NCBI RefSeq assembly: GCF_000953135.1
Contig: NZ_LN614827.1
Location: forward strand, 2,137,001 to 2,201,000
DNA length: 64,000 nucleotides
Reading direction: 5' to 3'
DNA from: Legionella fallonii LLAP-10
GTDB lineage: Bacteria; Pseudomonadota; Gammaproteobacteria; Legionellales; Legionellaceae
This document shows positions 19,537 through 29,250 of this stretch, one piece after another. Each line of letters begins with the position of its first letter. Position 1 is the first letter of the stretch. The translations under genes were made by a program, and so were the position numbers. Under the pieces are notes generated by a model. The model was not told the DNA's origin and did no database searches. It saw only the letters and a list, made by a program, of their open reading frames with translations.

Positions 19537-20031
19537 TTAATTACTAATTAATTGAATTTTATTCAGCAAGCCATGCAAGGCCTCTTGGCATGAAGCAATA
19601 CGAATATCCTGCCTTGTTCCGTGAAATTGTCTTTTTACAGTCAGTGGTAAACCTTCGCGCGTAGCCCAAGAAAGGCATACAGTACCAACTGGCTTCTCTA
19701 TAGTGCCTCCATCAGGACCAGCAATACCCGTAACAGATACGGCAATATCACCTGCGCTATGTTGTATGGCGCCAATAGCCATAGCCTGAGCAACTTCCTC
19801 GCTCACCGCGCCAAATTGGTCTATTAGTTCCTTAGGAACACCTAACATATCCTGCTTTGCTAAGTTGCTGTAGGTAACAAAACCGCGCTCAAACCAGTTA
19901 GAACTACCAGGAATTTCCGTGAGATAACTGGCAATTAATCCACCAGTACATGATTCTGCTGTAACTAGTTGCCAATTGCGTCTCTTTAAAAGTGACGCTA
20001 TTTCTTGAATTATTCCTGCGAATTGACTCAT
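19537..20031 (-). CDS. pncC: Nicotinamide-nucleotide amidase (CinA C-terminal domain)
   Basis: The 164-residue protein consists only of the CinA C-terminal domain: [36 protein letters not shown] and [19 protein letters not shown] are diagnostic. PncC hydrolyses nicotinamide mononucleotide to nicotinate mononucleotide and ammonia, recycling pyridine nucleotide released by NAD-dependent ligase. The start at the ATG 20031 has AGGGTG 7-8 bases upstream; a GTG at 20052 would extend it by seven residues. It precedes recA on the same strand with a 65-base gap, an arrangement seen in many bacteria. Confidence 0.95.
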   Translation of the reverse strand: MSQFAGIIQEIASLLKRRNWQLVTAESCTGGLIASYLTEIPGSSNWFERGFVTYSNLAKQDMLGVPKELIDQFGAVSEEVAQAMAIGAIQHSAGDIAVSVTGIAGPDGGTIEKPVGTVCLSWATREGLPLTVKRQFHGTRQDIRIASCQEALHGLLNKIQLISN

Positions 20032-20139
20032 ATTAGTACACCCTATTATCACTTTGAGTATGTTCTTTCATATTGAGCATAAGCTAAAGATAATAAAGAA
20101 AATACCCAAGCTCCTAAAGTACGCTCTGGTTCGATAAAT

Positions 20140-20168
20140 AAAATGCCGCGGTATGCTCGCGGCATTTT
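20140..20168. terminator. Bidirectional intrinsic terminator
   Basis: AAAATGCCGCG (20140-20150) pairs perfectly with CGCGGCATTTT (20158-20168) across a 7-base loop. It lies 42 bases after the stop of the small lipoprotein on the minus strand and shields pncC-recA. Confidence 0.85.
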
Positions 20169-20210
20169 AACATTCTAAAAATGTGTTACATTATAAATTA
20201 TCAGCCCACT

Positions 20211-20366
20211 CTAGTGGTGTTGAGTATTGTCAGTTTTAGCTGGAGTAGGAGCTGGGGTAGTGGTCCCTGTTTTATCTGCGGCAGGCTTAGGTGTGTTATT
20301 CTCACCGCAAGCAGCTAAAGCCAGACCTAAAATACAAGTTGCAGCAATCATAGCTAAACGATTCAT
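20211..20366 (-). CDS. Small lipoprotein (51 residues)
   Basis: The ATG at 20366 has AAGGAG 7 bases upstream. The product starts MNRLAMIAATCILGLALAAC, a lipoprotein signal with lipobox LAAC, so the mature protein begins at Cys20 with only about 32 residues. The mature part is rich in Pro, Thr, Lys and Ala and ends NTQHH. It is most likely a membrane-anchored entericidin-like or periplasmic tether lipoprotein, but I do not recognise a family. A terminator follows at 20140-20168. The residue after the cysteine is Gly, so there is no inner-membrane retention Asp. Confidence 0.85.
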   Translation of the reverse strand: MNRLAMIAATCILGLALAACGENNTPKPAADKTGTTTPAPTPAKTDNTQHH

Positions 20367-20571
20367 TACCATTCTCCTTAAGATAACATTTTATTTTAAA
20401 TCATTTTAAGTGTAGCAAATAGTATCATTAAATGAAGTATTTATTTGCAATTCGTCCTCTTTTTCATCCCATCAGCAAACAGGCCGTGCGAATTCTTGAA
20501 TACTCTTCTCATTACTGACTTATAACTATGAGTTTGTTAGAATCACCGCAATTCAATTATAGCAACCCCTT

Positions 20572-23109
20572 ATGAAGACTTCTCATACCCCAATGATGCA
20601 ACAATATTTACGCATCAAATCTGAATACCCAGACATGCTTTTATTTTATCGTATGGGCGATTTTTATGAATTATTTTTCGATGATGCGAAGCGTGCATCT
20701 CAATTATTAGACCTAACTCTAACTCATAGAGGTCAATCTGCTGATAAACCAATTCCTATGGCAGGTGTCCCCTACCATGCAGTAGAAAATTACTTGGCTC
20801 GACTCATTAAAAAAGGAGAGTCTGTAGCAATTTGTGAGCAGATAGGCGACCCGGCTACAAGCAAAGGCCCCGTTGAACGACAGGTAACCCGTATTATCAC
20901 GCCAGGCACAGTAACTGATGAAGCGCTCCTTGATGCAAGAAAAGATAACCTTTTAGTAGCGCTACACCAACTCAAGCAAAAAATAGGCCTAGCCTGGGTT
21001 GATTTAAGTAGTGGCCGTTTTCACTTACTCGAACTGCAAGAAAACAATCAACTAGCAGCAGAACTAACACGATTACAACCCGCAGAACTTCTGCTACAAG
21101 AATCATCACCTCTATACGACCATTGCAGCCATTTTCCTGTAAAAACTAGACCTGGATGGGAATTTAACGCAGATAGTGCTCGTAAATTATTATGCGATCA
21201 ATTTACAACCAAAGATTTAACGGCATTTGGGGAGCAAGAATACCCTACAGCATTAATTGCGGCCGGAGCCTTACTGGCCTATTTACAAACGACTCAAAAG
21301 CAAGCGCTACCTCATCTATCCGCCATAACTCTTGAGAATTCACAAGAATATCTGCAATTGGATGCGGCAACACAAAAACACTTAGAGTTATTTGAAAATG
21401 TTCAGGGTAAAAACGAGCATTGTTTGCTCTCAGTACTAGATCATACGGCTTGTGTCATGGGAAGTCGCTTATTAAAACGTTGGATAGGAAGGCCGTTAAA
21501 GCAACAGCATTTAATTCAAGCGCGTCAAGAAGCAATTAGAGAAATCATCAATTATCAGCAAGATGTATCGCTACATCAATTTTTAAAACAAATCTGTGAC
21601 ATAGAACGAATCGTATCACGCATTGCTCTAAAGTCTGCTCGTCCTCGTGATCTCATCGCCTTGCGCCATACCTTAGGCATACTTCCTGAGCTGAACTCCT
21701 CTATACAAAAAAATGCGGCACCGCTAATTACGCAGCTGAAACAACATATTACTCCATTACCAATACTCTTAGAATTGCTCAATTCAGCAATTGTAGAAAA
21801 TCCACCCGTATTGATTCGTGATGGAGGCGTTATAGCGGCTGGTTTTGATGAGGAGCTGGATGAGTTAAAAACTCTCAGTACCAATGCTAATGAAACCTTG
21901 CTGAAACTGGAGCAAGATGAAAAAGAACGTACTGGTCTATCAACCTTAAAATTTGGTTTCAACAGCGTTCAGGGCTTTTATATTGAGCTGTCTAAATCAC
22001 AGTCAGAAAAAGCCCCTGTCCATTATCAAAGAAAACAAACTTTAAAAAATGTAGAGCGCTACATTACACCTGAATTAAAGATTTTCGAAGAAAAAGTACT
22101 ATCCGCCCAAACTAAAGCCTTAGCTAGAGAAAAATGGTTGTATGACAACTTACTCATTGAAATTCAGAATTATATGTCTGAATTAACACATCTGGCTCAA
22201 GCCTTAGCATCATTGGATGTATTAGTTACTCTGGCGGAACGAGCTCAAAGTTTTAATTGGAAAAGCCCCCGATTAGTCCCCACTCCAGGCATTACCATCC
22301 AAGGAGGGCGTCATCCTGTTATCGAACAATTACTCCAAGAACAGTTCATTGCTAATGATCTTCATTTGCAACCTGATCAAAATATATTATTAATTACAGG
22401 CCCCAACATGGGGGGTAAATCCACCTACATGCGTCAAACTGCATTGATAGTCCTCTTGGCTTACATAGGTAGCTTTGTACCCGCTGAATCAGCAATTATA
22501 GGCCCGATAGACCGAATTTTTACTCGTATAGGTGCTAGCGATGATCTGGCCTCAGGGCGCTCTACATTTATGGTGGAAATGACGGAAACGGCTCAAATTT
22601 TGAGACAAGCAACAGCAGAAAGCCTAGTTTTAATTGATGAAATTGGACGGGGCACCAGTACTTATGATGGAATGGCCTTGGCTTACGCCTGCTGCACTTA
22701 TTTAGCAACGGTCATTAAAGCCTATACTTTATTTTCTACTCATTATTTTGAACTAACCAGCCTTCCCAAAGAGTGGCCTTGTATCCGTAATGTACACTTA
22801 CAAGCGTCTGTAAATACAGGGCGAATTGTATTTTTATATCGCGTTGAAGAAGGTCCTGCTGATCGCAGTTATGGCCTTGAAGTTGCTGCTCTAGCTGGCA
22901 TTCCAACAGAAGTATTAAAACTGGCGCATGCTCATTTAAATCTAATGCAAGAGCCAAAGCAAGCATTCAGTCCTCAGTCCGTTTCAATACCATTGGTTTC
23001 GCCCATAGTAACAACACTAGCTAAAGTTGATCCCGATAAACTCTCTGCAAAACAAGCTTTGGATTTAATTTATCAATTAAAAAATATGGAGGCAGCGGAT
23101 GCTACTTAA
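20572..23109 (+). CDS. mutS: DNA mismatch repair protein MutS
   Basis: The 845-residue protein is full length for MutS, which binds mismatches and recruits MutL. The mismatch-reading motif GDFYE has Phe31 and Glu33. Connector, lever and clamp domains follow. The ATPase domain near residue 610 has Walker [14 protein letters not shown], with Walker [17 protein letters not shown] and STHYFEL downstream. The N-terminus HTPMMQQYL agrees with other MutS proteins, which supports this start although no strong ribosome site is visible. tamA starts 15 bases after the stop, so mutS-tamA-tamB-hemB may form one transcript. Confidence 0.98.
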   Translation: MKTSHTPMMQQYLRIKSEYPDMLLFYRMGDFYELFFDDAKRASQLLDLTLTHRGQSADKPIPMAGVPYHAVENYLARLIKKGESVAICEQIGDPATSKGPVERQVTRIITPGTVTDEALLDARKDNLLVALHQLKQKIGLAWVDLSSGRFHLLELQENNQLAAELTRLQPAELLLQESSPLYDHCSHFPVKTRPGWEFNADSARKLLCDQFTTKDLTAFGEQEYPTALIAAGALLAYLQTTQKQALPHLSAITLENSQEYLQLDAATQKHLELFENVQGKNEHCLLSVLDHTACVMGSRLLKRWIGRPLKQQHLIQARQEAIREIINYQQDVSLHQFLKQICDIERIVSRIALKSARPRDLIALRHTLGILPELNSSIQKNAAPLITQLKQHITPLPILLELLNSAIVENPPVLIRDGGVIAAGFDEELDELKTLSTNANETLLKLEQDEKERTGLSTLKFGFNSVQGFYIELSKSQSEKAPVHYQRKQTLKNVERYITPELKIFEEKVLSAQTKALAREKWLYDNLLIEIQNYMSELTHLAQALASLDVLVTLAERAQSFNWKSPRLVPTPGITIQGGRHPVIEQLLQEQFIANDLHLQPDQNILLITGPNMGGKSTYMRQTALIVLLAYIGSFVPAESAIIGPIDRIFTRIGASDDLASGRSTFMVEMTETAQILRQATAESLVLIDEIGRGTSTYDGMALAYACCTYLATVIKAYTLFSTHYFELTSLPKEWPCIRNVHLQASVNTGRIVFLYRVEEGPADRSYGLEVAALAGIPTEVLKLAHAHLNLMQEPKQAFSPQSVSIPLVSPIVTTLAKVDPDKLSAKQALDLIYQLKNMEAADAT

Positions 23110-23124
23110 TCATACCAGCATCAC

Positions 23125-24816
23125 ATGAATAAATTAGTTTATCTGATATTTTTTATTGTCTGTTTTCCATTGTTTGCAGCAAGCACTACGCCGGCTTCTC
23201 TTGATATCAAAGGAGTCACCGGTAAGGTGCTGGCTAATGTTGAAAAGCGTCTTAATGAGTTACAGGAAATAAAACCATTAGATGAACTCAGTTTAGATGA
23301 CTTACGCACTCAGGTAATGAAGGCTATAGAACCATTTGGCTATTTCAAAGCAGATATCGATATAAAAACACTCGATAAAAAGAGAGTATCCATCTTTATT
23401 AATCCTGGTAATCAAATTCATATTACTTCTTTACGTGTTGAACTAATCGGCGAAGGCGCAAAAAATCCACTGATACTTAAAACAGTAAAGCAAATACCAT
23501 TACACGTAGACGATCCGCTATTTACAGAAACTTATAACCAAGCCAAACAAAATATTATTAACACAGCAGAAAACTTGGGGTATTTGCATGGTTCATTTAA
23601 AAAAGCTGAAATTTTAGTAGATGAAAATGTAAACACGGCCGCTATTACCCTTATTTTTGACACAGGCCCGCTCTACTATTTTGGTCAGATACAATTTGAT
23701 CCTACAAACATCAATCCTGATTTACTACATCGCTTTGTGCCATTTAAGCACGGTCAACCTTATTCCACAGATGAAATTCTTAAATTTAATAATTATCTTT
23801 CCGCTAGTGGATATTTTAGTTCTGTACTTGTGAAGCCACAAATCACTGATTCTCAGACCGTTCCAGTTCTAGTGCATTTACAGCCTGTACACAAATATAC
23901 TTATACTGTAGGAGCCGGTTATGGAACAGATACTGGGGTGCGTGGTAGAGCAGGTCTTAATATAATACCTGTCAATAAATACGGACATAAATTTAATGCC
24001 TTAGCACAAGGCTCGTTTACTCAAAATGCATTTCAGGCGCAATACATAGTCCCAGGTAAAAATCCCATATCCGATCAATACAGCCTTACCGGTAATTTTT
24101 CCAATTTAAATTACACTAGCGGTTACAGTAATGCCTTTCTTATATCCCTTGCTCAGCAGCATAAAGTAAAGTCATTTAAGCGAGTATTATCACTTAACAG
24201 CCTTTATGAAGGATTTCATTACACCTTACAGACGAATAACTATCAGCATATGCTCTATCCTAAAGCGGCTTTTTCATTCAACAAAACAGCAGATGCACTA
24301 TTTACTCCATCAGGTTATAACATTACCTTAAACGGTTTAGGAGCTGGCCACTTCACCATATCCAAGATCAACTTTGTACAAGCATCCCTAGATGCCAAAG
24401 CAGCGTACATGATAGAACCATGGCGTTTACGTCTCTATGGACATACCATTCAAGGATTCACTGCGACCAGCAATATTAATCAGCTTCCCCTGTCCCTAGC
24501 GTTGCTCTTAGGGGGAACGGACAATTTGAAAGCCTATAGTTTTAACTCCATAGGTCCAGGAAGAATCATCACTTATACTGGCTTCGAAATTCAAAAGGAA
24601 ATCAAAAAAAATTGGTACCTGGTAGGATTTGCTGATTCAGGAGATGTTTATAATCCCATAGCCAGAGCAATGAAATATGATGCAGGTGGTGGCTTGATGT
24701 GGGTTTCACCTATTGGTCCGATTAAAGTTGGAGTGGCGCAACCCATAACCAATAGACTACAAAGAGTTGATGGAAGTAGCCCTCGCTTGGTCGTTAGCAT
24801 GGGGCCAGACTTATGA
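23125..24816 (+). CDS. tamA: Translocation and assembly module subunit TamA
   Basis: The 563-residue outer-membrane protein has a signal peptide (MNKLVYLIFFIVCFPLFAAS), about three POTRA-like periplasmic domains (residues 25-265) and a C-terminal 16-strand BamA-type barrel. The barrel includes YTVGAGYGTDTGVRGRAGL and ends GPIKVGVAQPI...LVVSMGPDL, close to the Omp85 C-terminal signature. TamA with TamB spans the envelope and supports insertion of some outer-membrane proteins and phospholipid transport. Its stop overlaps the tamB start (ATGA, 24813-24816), so the pair is translationally coupled. Length is close to the usual 570-580. Confidence 0.95.
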   Translation: MNKLVYLIFFIVCFPLFAASTTPASLDIKGVTGKVLANVEKRLNELQEIKPLDELSLDDLRTQVMKAIEPFGYFKADIDIKTLDKKRVSIFINPGNQIHITSLRVELIGEGAKNPLILKTVKQIPLHVDDPLFTETYNQAKQNIINTAENLGYLHGSFKKAEILVDENVNTAAITLIFDTGPLYYFGQIQFDPTNINPDLLHRFVPFKHGQPYSTDEILKFNNYLSASGYFSSVLVKPQITDSQTVPVLVHLQPVHKYTYTVGAGYGTDTGVRGRAGLNIIPVNKYGHKFNALAQGSFTQNAFQAQYIVPGKNPISDQYSLTGNFSNLNYTSGYSNAFLISLAQQHKVKSFKRVLSLNSLYEGFHYTLQTNNYQHMLYPKAAFSFNKTADALFTPSGYNITLNGLGAGHFTISKINFVQASLDAKAAYMIEPWRLRLYGHTIQGFTATSNINQLPLSLALLLGGTDNLKAYSFNSIGPGRIITYTGFEIQKEIKKNWYLVGFADSGDVYNPIARAMKYDAGGGLMWVSPIGPIKVGVAQPITNRLQRVDGSSPRLVVSMGPDL

Positions 24817-27323
24817 TAAAATTGATCAAAAAAGCGTTCTATAGCGTCTTAATCTTCATAATCCTTGTAGGGAGTCTCTTATCCTTTCTCCTTACGACGA
24901 CGCCAGGTTTGTATACGCTTATCAAAATAAGTAGAGCCTATTTGCCCGGATCCCTGAAAGTACAGCAGCTAAGCGGCACTGCATTCAAACAATTTAGCGT
25001 GAAAAAAGTAGACTATAAAATAAATCAAACAACCATAACTATAAAAAATCTAACCGTTAATTGGCAGCTACTATCACTTTTACAAAATAAATTAATAATC
25101 AATAAGTTAAATGCGAAGTCCATAGAAATTCAACAGGAAAAACCTATCGTTTACATAGAACAAGTTGCCCTAAGTGGACAAATAAAGAAAACGGGCTTAG
25201 CAATAGACTCATTACGATTTAATTACTTAGATCAAATCATTACCAGCCGATTGCAAATAGGCTTCGATTCTCTTACTCAATTAACGGCTAAATTAAAATT
25301 AAATCCTGATACTAAAAATCCCGAGATATTCACTGGAGCTTTAGATATAGGAGGGGATCTCAATCACCTGCAGTGGACTGGTGATTTTCATGGCCCAGCA
25401 TCATTATCCCTCAATGGAAATCTAACAAAATTAGCTCGACTTGAGCAAACGATAAAATGGCATAATGTCCAATGGCAGAAGGATCCTCAAACCATAATCA
25501 ATAGCCCAGAAGGAAGGCTTACTCTTTCAGGAACCTTACCTGATTTAAATGTCACCTTAACCTCTAAAATCAATAAAGCACCAAATGAACATTGGCAAAT
25601 CGCGTCAACGATTCATGGAACCATTCCCTGGAAATGGTATTTCGATATCAATATCTCACAACCTATGGAATCATCTTCTAAGCATGAAGGTTTATATACT
25701 AGCCTTTCTGCAAAAGGAAAAATTACAGCAAGTAACCAAGGCGATATGATCATAACCTTAAAGCCTGGCCATTATGAGATGCCTGATGACAGTCCAATAC
25801 CTTCATTAGAATTCCAAGGCGGAACGCTGGGTATCATTCTTTCACCACAACAATTAGCAGGAAAAGGCTCTATAGCTATAGATGAAAACAAAAAGTTAAC
25901 TCTGGCCTTTAAGCTCCCCAAATTTGATCTAAATCAAGGCTTAGTTGCTCGCCAGCCGATCAACGCCGATTTATCCCTTATAGTTAATTCATTTGAATTT
26001 TTACAAAGTCTCAGCTCTGAAATCAATAATCCCAAAGGACAATTAACTGCCTCATTACAAGCTACAGGGACTTGGAACAAAAAGATTATTAAAAGTACCC
26101 TTACATTAAGCCAAGGTCGTGTAGATCTTCCGGGATTAGGTCTTAAGCTTAATTCAATGCAATTTATTGCTCATGCTCAAGGACAACAATGGGAAGCAGA
26201 AGGTTCTATTTCTTCAGAAAATAAAAAATTAAACATCAAGGGTAAAGGCCCTCTTGGTGCTTCATTCGGTGGCGATTTATCACTAATTGGGACCGATTTC
26301 CCTGTGATGAATACCAAAGAATTCCAAGTTAAAGTATCACCCCAAGTCGCCTTGAATATCTCCTCGTCAGGATTAAAGATTAGCGGATCAATTCTAGTTC
26401 CCTTCGCTCACATACAACCACAAACATTCAACAACAGCATTTCTTTATCCGATGATGTAGTCTTTAAAACTCCAAATGAAACGCCCTCTACCCCATTCAA
26501 TACCAACATGAATCTACATGTAGAAATGGGCAATGATGTAGAGCTAACCTACAAAGGATTACATGCAACATTGATTGGATCGGTCAATCTCACTCAACTG
26601 CCTCAAGGTCCGGTGAATGCAACTGGAGAATTAACGGTTAAAAAAGGACAATATAAAGCATATGGGCAAGATCTGACTATAGAACAAGGGCAACTCATTT
26701 TCACTGGTGGACGCTTGGATAATCCCGGAATTAATGTAAGAGCATCCAAAAAAATTGATACCACTACAGCCACAACCCCTGGATCGAATCAGCCTTTTGA
26801 TTTCAATAATGATAATCTGCAAAACGCTAATGTTCGTGGTAATATCAGCGTAGGAGTTGAAGTATCAGGACGTTTGACCGAACCCAAAATATCACTATTT
26901 TCGAATCCCTCTATCCTTTCTCAAGCCGATATACTGTCCATGCTTGTATTAGGACGTCCAGCCAGTCAAGCCAATAAAGCAGGCGGACAGTTACTGATGG
27001 CGGCAATCTCTTCGATGAATTTAGGTGGTGGAACTAATGGTGCTCAACTTTTAGAACAGCTAAAAAAGAACCTAGGATTCGATGTAAATGTGCAAACAAC
27101 CAGTAATTACAATTTGGCAACTAATCAGATTACTGACTCAACAGCCGTTGTAGTAGGTAAATCTATTTCCAAAAAGATTTATGTAAGTTATAACGTAGGC
27201 TTATCTCAAAACGATCCCAACGTGCTTACTTTGAAATACTTACTTAATAAATTTTACAGTATCCAAATCAGCAGCAGTACCACGAGTAGCGGCATTGATA
27301 TTTTATATACCTCTAATAAATAA
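24813..27323 (+). CDS. tamB: Translocation and assembly module subunit TamB (short form)
   Basis: The 836-residue protein has an N-terminal membrane anchor (residues 1-30, LIKKAFYSVLIFIILVGSLLS) and a long beta-rich AsmA-like periplasmic body. It ends in the conserved TamB/DUF490 C-terminal domain, with the segment SQADILSMLVLGRPASQA and the closing YNVGLSQNDPNVLTLKYLL. It partners TamA, whose gene overlaps it by four bases. E. coli TamB is about 1260 residues, so this version has a much shorter predicted hydrophobic groove, and its reach across the periplasm is worth modelling. hemB follows after 11 bases. Confidence 0.93.
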   Translation: MIKLIKKAFYSVLIFIILVGSLLSFLLTTTPGLYTLIKISRAYLPGSLKVQQLSGTAFKQFSVKKVDYKINQTTITIKNLTVNWQLLSLLQNKLIINKLNAKSIEIQQEKPIVYIEQVALSGQIKKTGLAIDSLRFNYLDQIITSRLQIGFDSLTQLTAKLKLNPDTKNPEIFTGALDIGGDLNHLQWTGDFHGPASLSLNGNLTKLARLEQTIKWHNVQWQKDPQTIINSPEGRLTLSGTLPDLNVTLTSKINKAPNEHWQIASTIHGTIPWKWYFDINISQPMESSSKHEGLYTSLSAKGKITASNQGDMIITLKPGHYEMPDDSPIPSLEFQGGTLGIILSPQQLAGKGSIAIDENKKLTLAFKLPKFDLNQGLVARQPINADLSLIVNSFEFLQSLSSEINNPKGQLTASLQATGTWNKKIIKSTLTLSQGRVDLPGLGLKLNSMQFIAHAQGQQWEAEGSISSENKKLNIKGKGPLGASFGGDLSLIGTDFPVMNTKEFQVKVSPQVALNISSSGLKISGSILVPFAHIQPQTFNNSISLSDDVVFKTPNETPSTPFNTNMNLHVEMGNDVELTYKGLHATLIGSVNLTQLPQGPVNATGELTVKKGQYKAYGQDLTIEQGQLIFTGGRLDNPGINVRASKKIDTTTATTPGSNQPFDFNNDNLQNANVRGNISVGVEVSGRLTEPKISLFSNPSILSQADILSMLVLGRPASQANKAGGQLLMAAISSMNLGGGTNGAQLLEQLKKNLGFDVNVQTTSNYNLATNQITDSTAVVVGKSISKKIYVSYNVGLSQNDPNVLTLKYLLNKFYSIQISSSTTSSGIDILYTSNK

Positions 27324-27334
27324 GGATAAAACGT

Positions 27335-28330
27335 ATGAGTCACTATAACATCCCTCTTAGAATGACCCGTTTAAGAAGCAATTCCATGTCTCGCGCTTTA
27401 GTGAAAGAAACCCGATTACACATACAACAATTTATAGCTCCCTTATTTATTAGCGAGCAATTAACTGAAGCAAAAGAAATCCAAGCGATGCCTGGCCAAT
27501 ATCAACTCTCACTAGATTGTCTGCCCAGGGAAATTGAAACGCTCAGTGCTCTAGGTATCCCGGCTGTTTTACTTTTTGGTATACCAAATCAAAAAGATGC
27601 CTACGGCAGCGAGTCATTCAATGAAAATGGAATAATAGCCCGAGCAATTAAAAAAATTCGCTCGATTAATAAAGACATATTAATTATTACTGATTTGTGC
27701 TTTTGCGAATATACCGATCATGGGCACTGCGGGGTATTACATGGCCAGCGTATTGATAACGATAAAACGCTAGAATTGCTTGGCAAACAAGCAGTAAGCC
27801 ATGCCAAGGCAGGAGCAGATTGGGTTGCCCCCAGTGGTATGACTGATGGCATGGTCAGCGCTATTCGTTCCGCTCTAGATAGCGCAGGATATCAACACAT
27901 TCCCATATTAAGTTACAGTGCCAAATATTGTTCCTGTTTGTATGGTCCCTTTAGAGAGGCAGCTCAAGGAGCACCTCAGTTTGGCGATAGAAAAGCCTAT
28001 CAAATGGATCCTGCTAATAGTGCTGAAGCCTTAAGAGAAACGGCTTTGGATATTGAGGAAGGAGCCGATATGATTATGGTAAAACCTGCCGGTTTTTATT
28101 TGGATATTATTTACAAACTAAAGCAACGCTATGCCGAAATACCGCTTTGTGCCTATCAAGTCAGTGGCGAATACTCCATGATAAGGGTTGCAGCAAAGAA
28201 TCATCTTATTAATGAGGAGCAAGCCATTTTAGAAAGCGTAACAGCAATAAAACGAGCAGGAGCAGATTTTATTATTTCTTATTTTGCCAAAGATATAGCA
28301 AGAATATTAAGTAATAGAACTGCAATTTGA
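27335..28330 (+). CDS. hemB: Delta-aminolevulinic acid dehydratase (porphobilinogen synthase)
   Basis: The 331-residue enzyme condenses two 5-aminolevulinate molecules to porphobilinogen in heme synthesis. The zinc-binding cysteines are all present: Cys122, Cys124 and Cys132 in DLCFCEYTDHGHCG. This makes it a zinc-dependent form, not a magnesium-only one. The active-site lysine motifs SYSAKYCSCLYGPFREA and MIMVKPAGFYLD (Schiff-base lysine) are intact. AAGGA precedes the ATG by 8 bases. The 11-base gap after tamB suggests cotranscription, an unusual neighbour for a heme gene. Octameric and cytoplasmic by family. Confidence 0.98.
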   Translation: MSHYNIPLRMTRLRSNSMSRALVKETRLHIQQFIAPLFISEQLTEAKEIQAMPGQYQLSLDCLPREIETLSALGIPAVLLFGIPNQKDAYGSESFNENGIIARAIKKIRSINKDILIITDLCFCEYTDHGHCGVLHGQRIDNDKTLELLGKQAVSHAKAGADWVAPSGMTDGMVSAIRSALDSAGYQHIPILSYSAKYCSCLYGPFREAAQGAPQFGDRKAYQMDPANSAEALRETALDIEEGADMIMVKPAGFYLDIIYKLKQRYAEIPLCAYQVSGEYSMIRVAAKNHLINEEQAILESVTAIKRAGADFIISYFAKDIARILSNRTAI

Positions 28331-28418
28331 GTTTAAGACTTGCCTCTAGAAGGACAATCACCTATAGTAATTCCCGATTGGTAACTGCCAATCCCTTATA
28401 ATCTTAACGGAGATATAA

Positions 28419-28814
28419 ATGAAGTTCATGCTTAAAAGTTTATCGGCAATAGCCTTAAATTTAATTGCCGCAACCGCTTTAGCAATGCCGGCTTATTTGA
28501 CCACACATAATAACACAGATTTAGAGTCCAATGCCTATATAGCAGGCACTATACCATCCCCATATGGGACACCAGCTCATGATACTCGTAGTGTTTATTG
28601 GAATATGGTAAGAATGGCATGTTATGGCCATACTACTGCAGACAAAAAATGCTCTGCTTTAATTAAAGTGGGTACTAATACAGCTAATCCAGTAGACATA
28701 GGATATGTAACTTTAGATTTAGAATCTGGTGATATCACTCCGAAACAGCTTTCGAATAATGGATACACCATACGGGTGAATGGACCAGGTGAAGCAACCA
28801 TTAGTAAAAATTAA
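28419..28814 (+). CDS. Small secreted protein of unknown function
   Basis: The 131-residue protein begins with a classic signal peptide (MKFMLKSLSAIALNLIAATALA) with predicted cleavage near residue 22. The mature part of about 109 residues has two cysteines (ACYGHTTADKKC) that could form a disulfide. It contains several beta-prone stretches (VDIGYVTLDLESGDI, GYTIRVNGPGEATI). CGGAGA lies upstream of the ATG. TATAAT occurs at 28395-28400, just before it, as a possible -10 box, so it may be transcribed separately from hemB. I do not recognise the family; the fold looks like a small periplasmic beta protein. Confidence 0.8.
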   Translation: MKFMLKSLSAIALNLIAATALAMPAYLTTHNNTDLESNAYIAGTIPSPYGTPAHDTRSVYWNMVRMACYGHTTADKKCSALIKVGTNTANPVDIGYVTLDLESGDITPKQLSNNGYTIRVNGPGEATISKN

Positions 28815-28983
28815 GAAAAGATATTTAGGCAATGTCCCTAAAGATTATATATCATCGTTCACCTCCCCCTCTCCCTTATCCCTTCTCTCAAATTAAAGAA
28901 GGGATAAGTTGTCTAATAAGCTTTTGTAACCCAGGTTGAGCCGTTGGTCTAGCCAAAGCGCATGGAATGCCAAACCCACCAAT

Positions 28984-29151
28984 GTAGCATTGATGCAGCG
29001 CAGCGTAATCAAGGTGTTATTAAGCTTACTAAAGTTCTTATGCAGCTCACTACAACGAGGCTAATGCTTGGATAAACCACCAAGACCCGTCTAAAAATAT
29101 TAATCGAAGTCTCCAATAAACCTTGATTGCGCTGCGCTGCATCAAGGCTAC
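28984..29151. repeat. 168-base element with 37-38-base terminal inverted repeats
   Basis: The left arm 28984-29021 (GTAGCATTGATGCAGCGCAG...) and the complement of 29115-29151 (GTAGCCTTGATGCAGCGCAG...) agree except for two substitutions and one one-base indel. About 93 bases lie between them. The arms start with GTAGC, as many dispersed palindromic repeats in this window do. There is no open frame inside. Confidence 0.85.
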
Positions 29152-29203
29152 ACAGATGATTTAGATCGGGATCTTCATGTCATTAACTGCTTCACTTTAC
29201 AAT

Positions 29204-29232
29204 AAAAAAGCCACGCTTGGCGTGGCTTTTTT
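29204..29232. terminator. Bidirectional intrinsic terminator
   Basis: Six A residues, GCCACGC, a TTG loop, GCGTGGC and six T residues (stem 29210-29216 with 29220-29226). It ends the FadL-type gene on the minus strand 19 bases after its stop and would also stop plus-strand transcripts. Confidence 0.95.
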
Positions 29233-29250
29233 CATCATTATTAATGAGTA

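Larger units (their letters stand above)
28815..29250. other. 436-base intergenic region with long inverted repeat and terminator
   Basis: No gene is visible. The stretch contains a pair of 37-38-base inverted repeats (28984-29021 and 29115-29151) and the bidirectional terminator at 29204-29232. Confidence 0.7.

Noticed and set aside
20227..20409. Plus-strand 60-codon frame near 20.3 kb
   Set aside because: It is antisense to the small lipoprotein gene, which has a ribosome site, lipobox and terminator on the minus strand.
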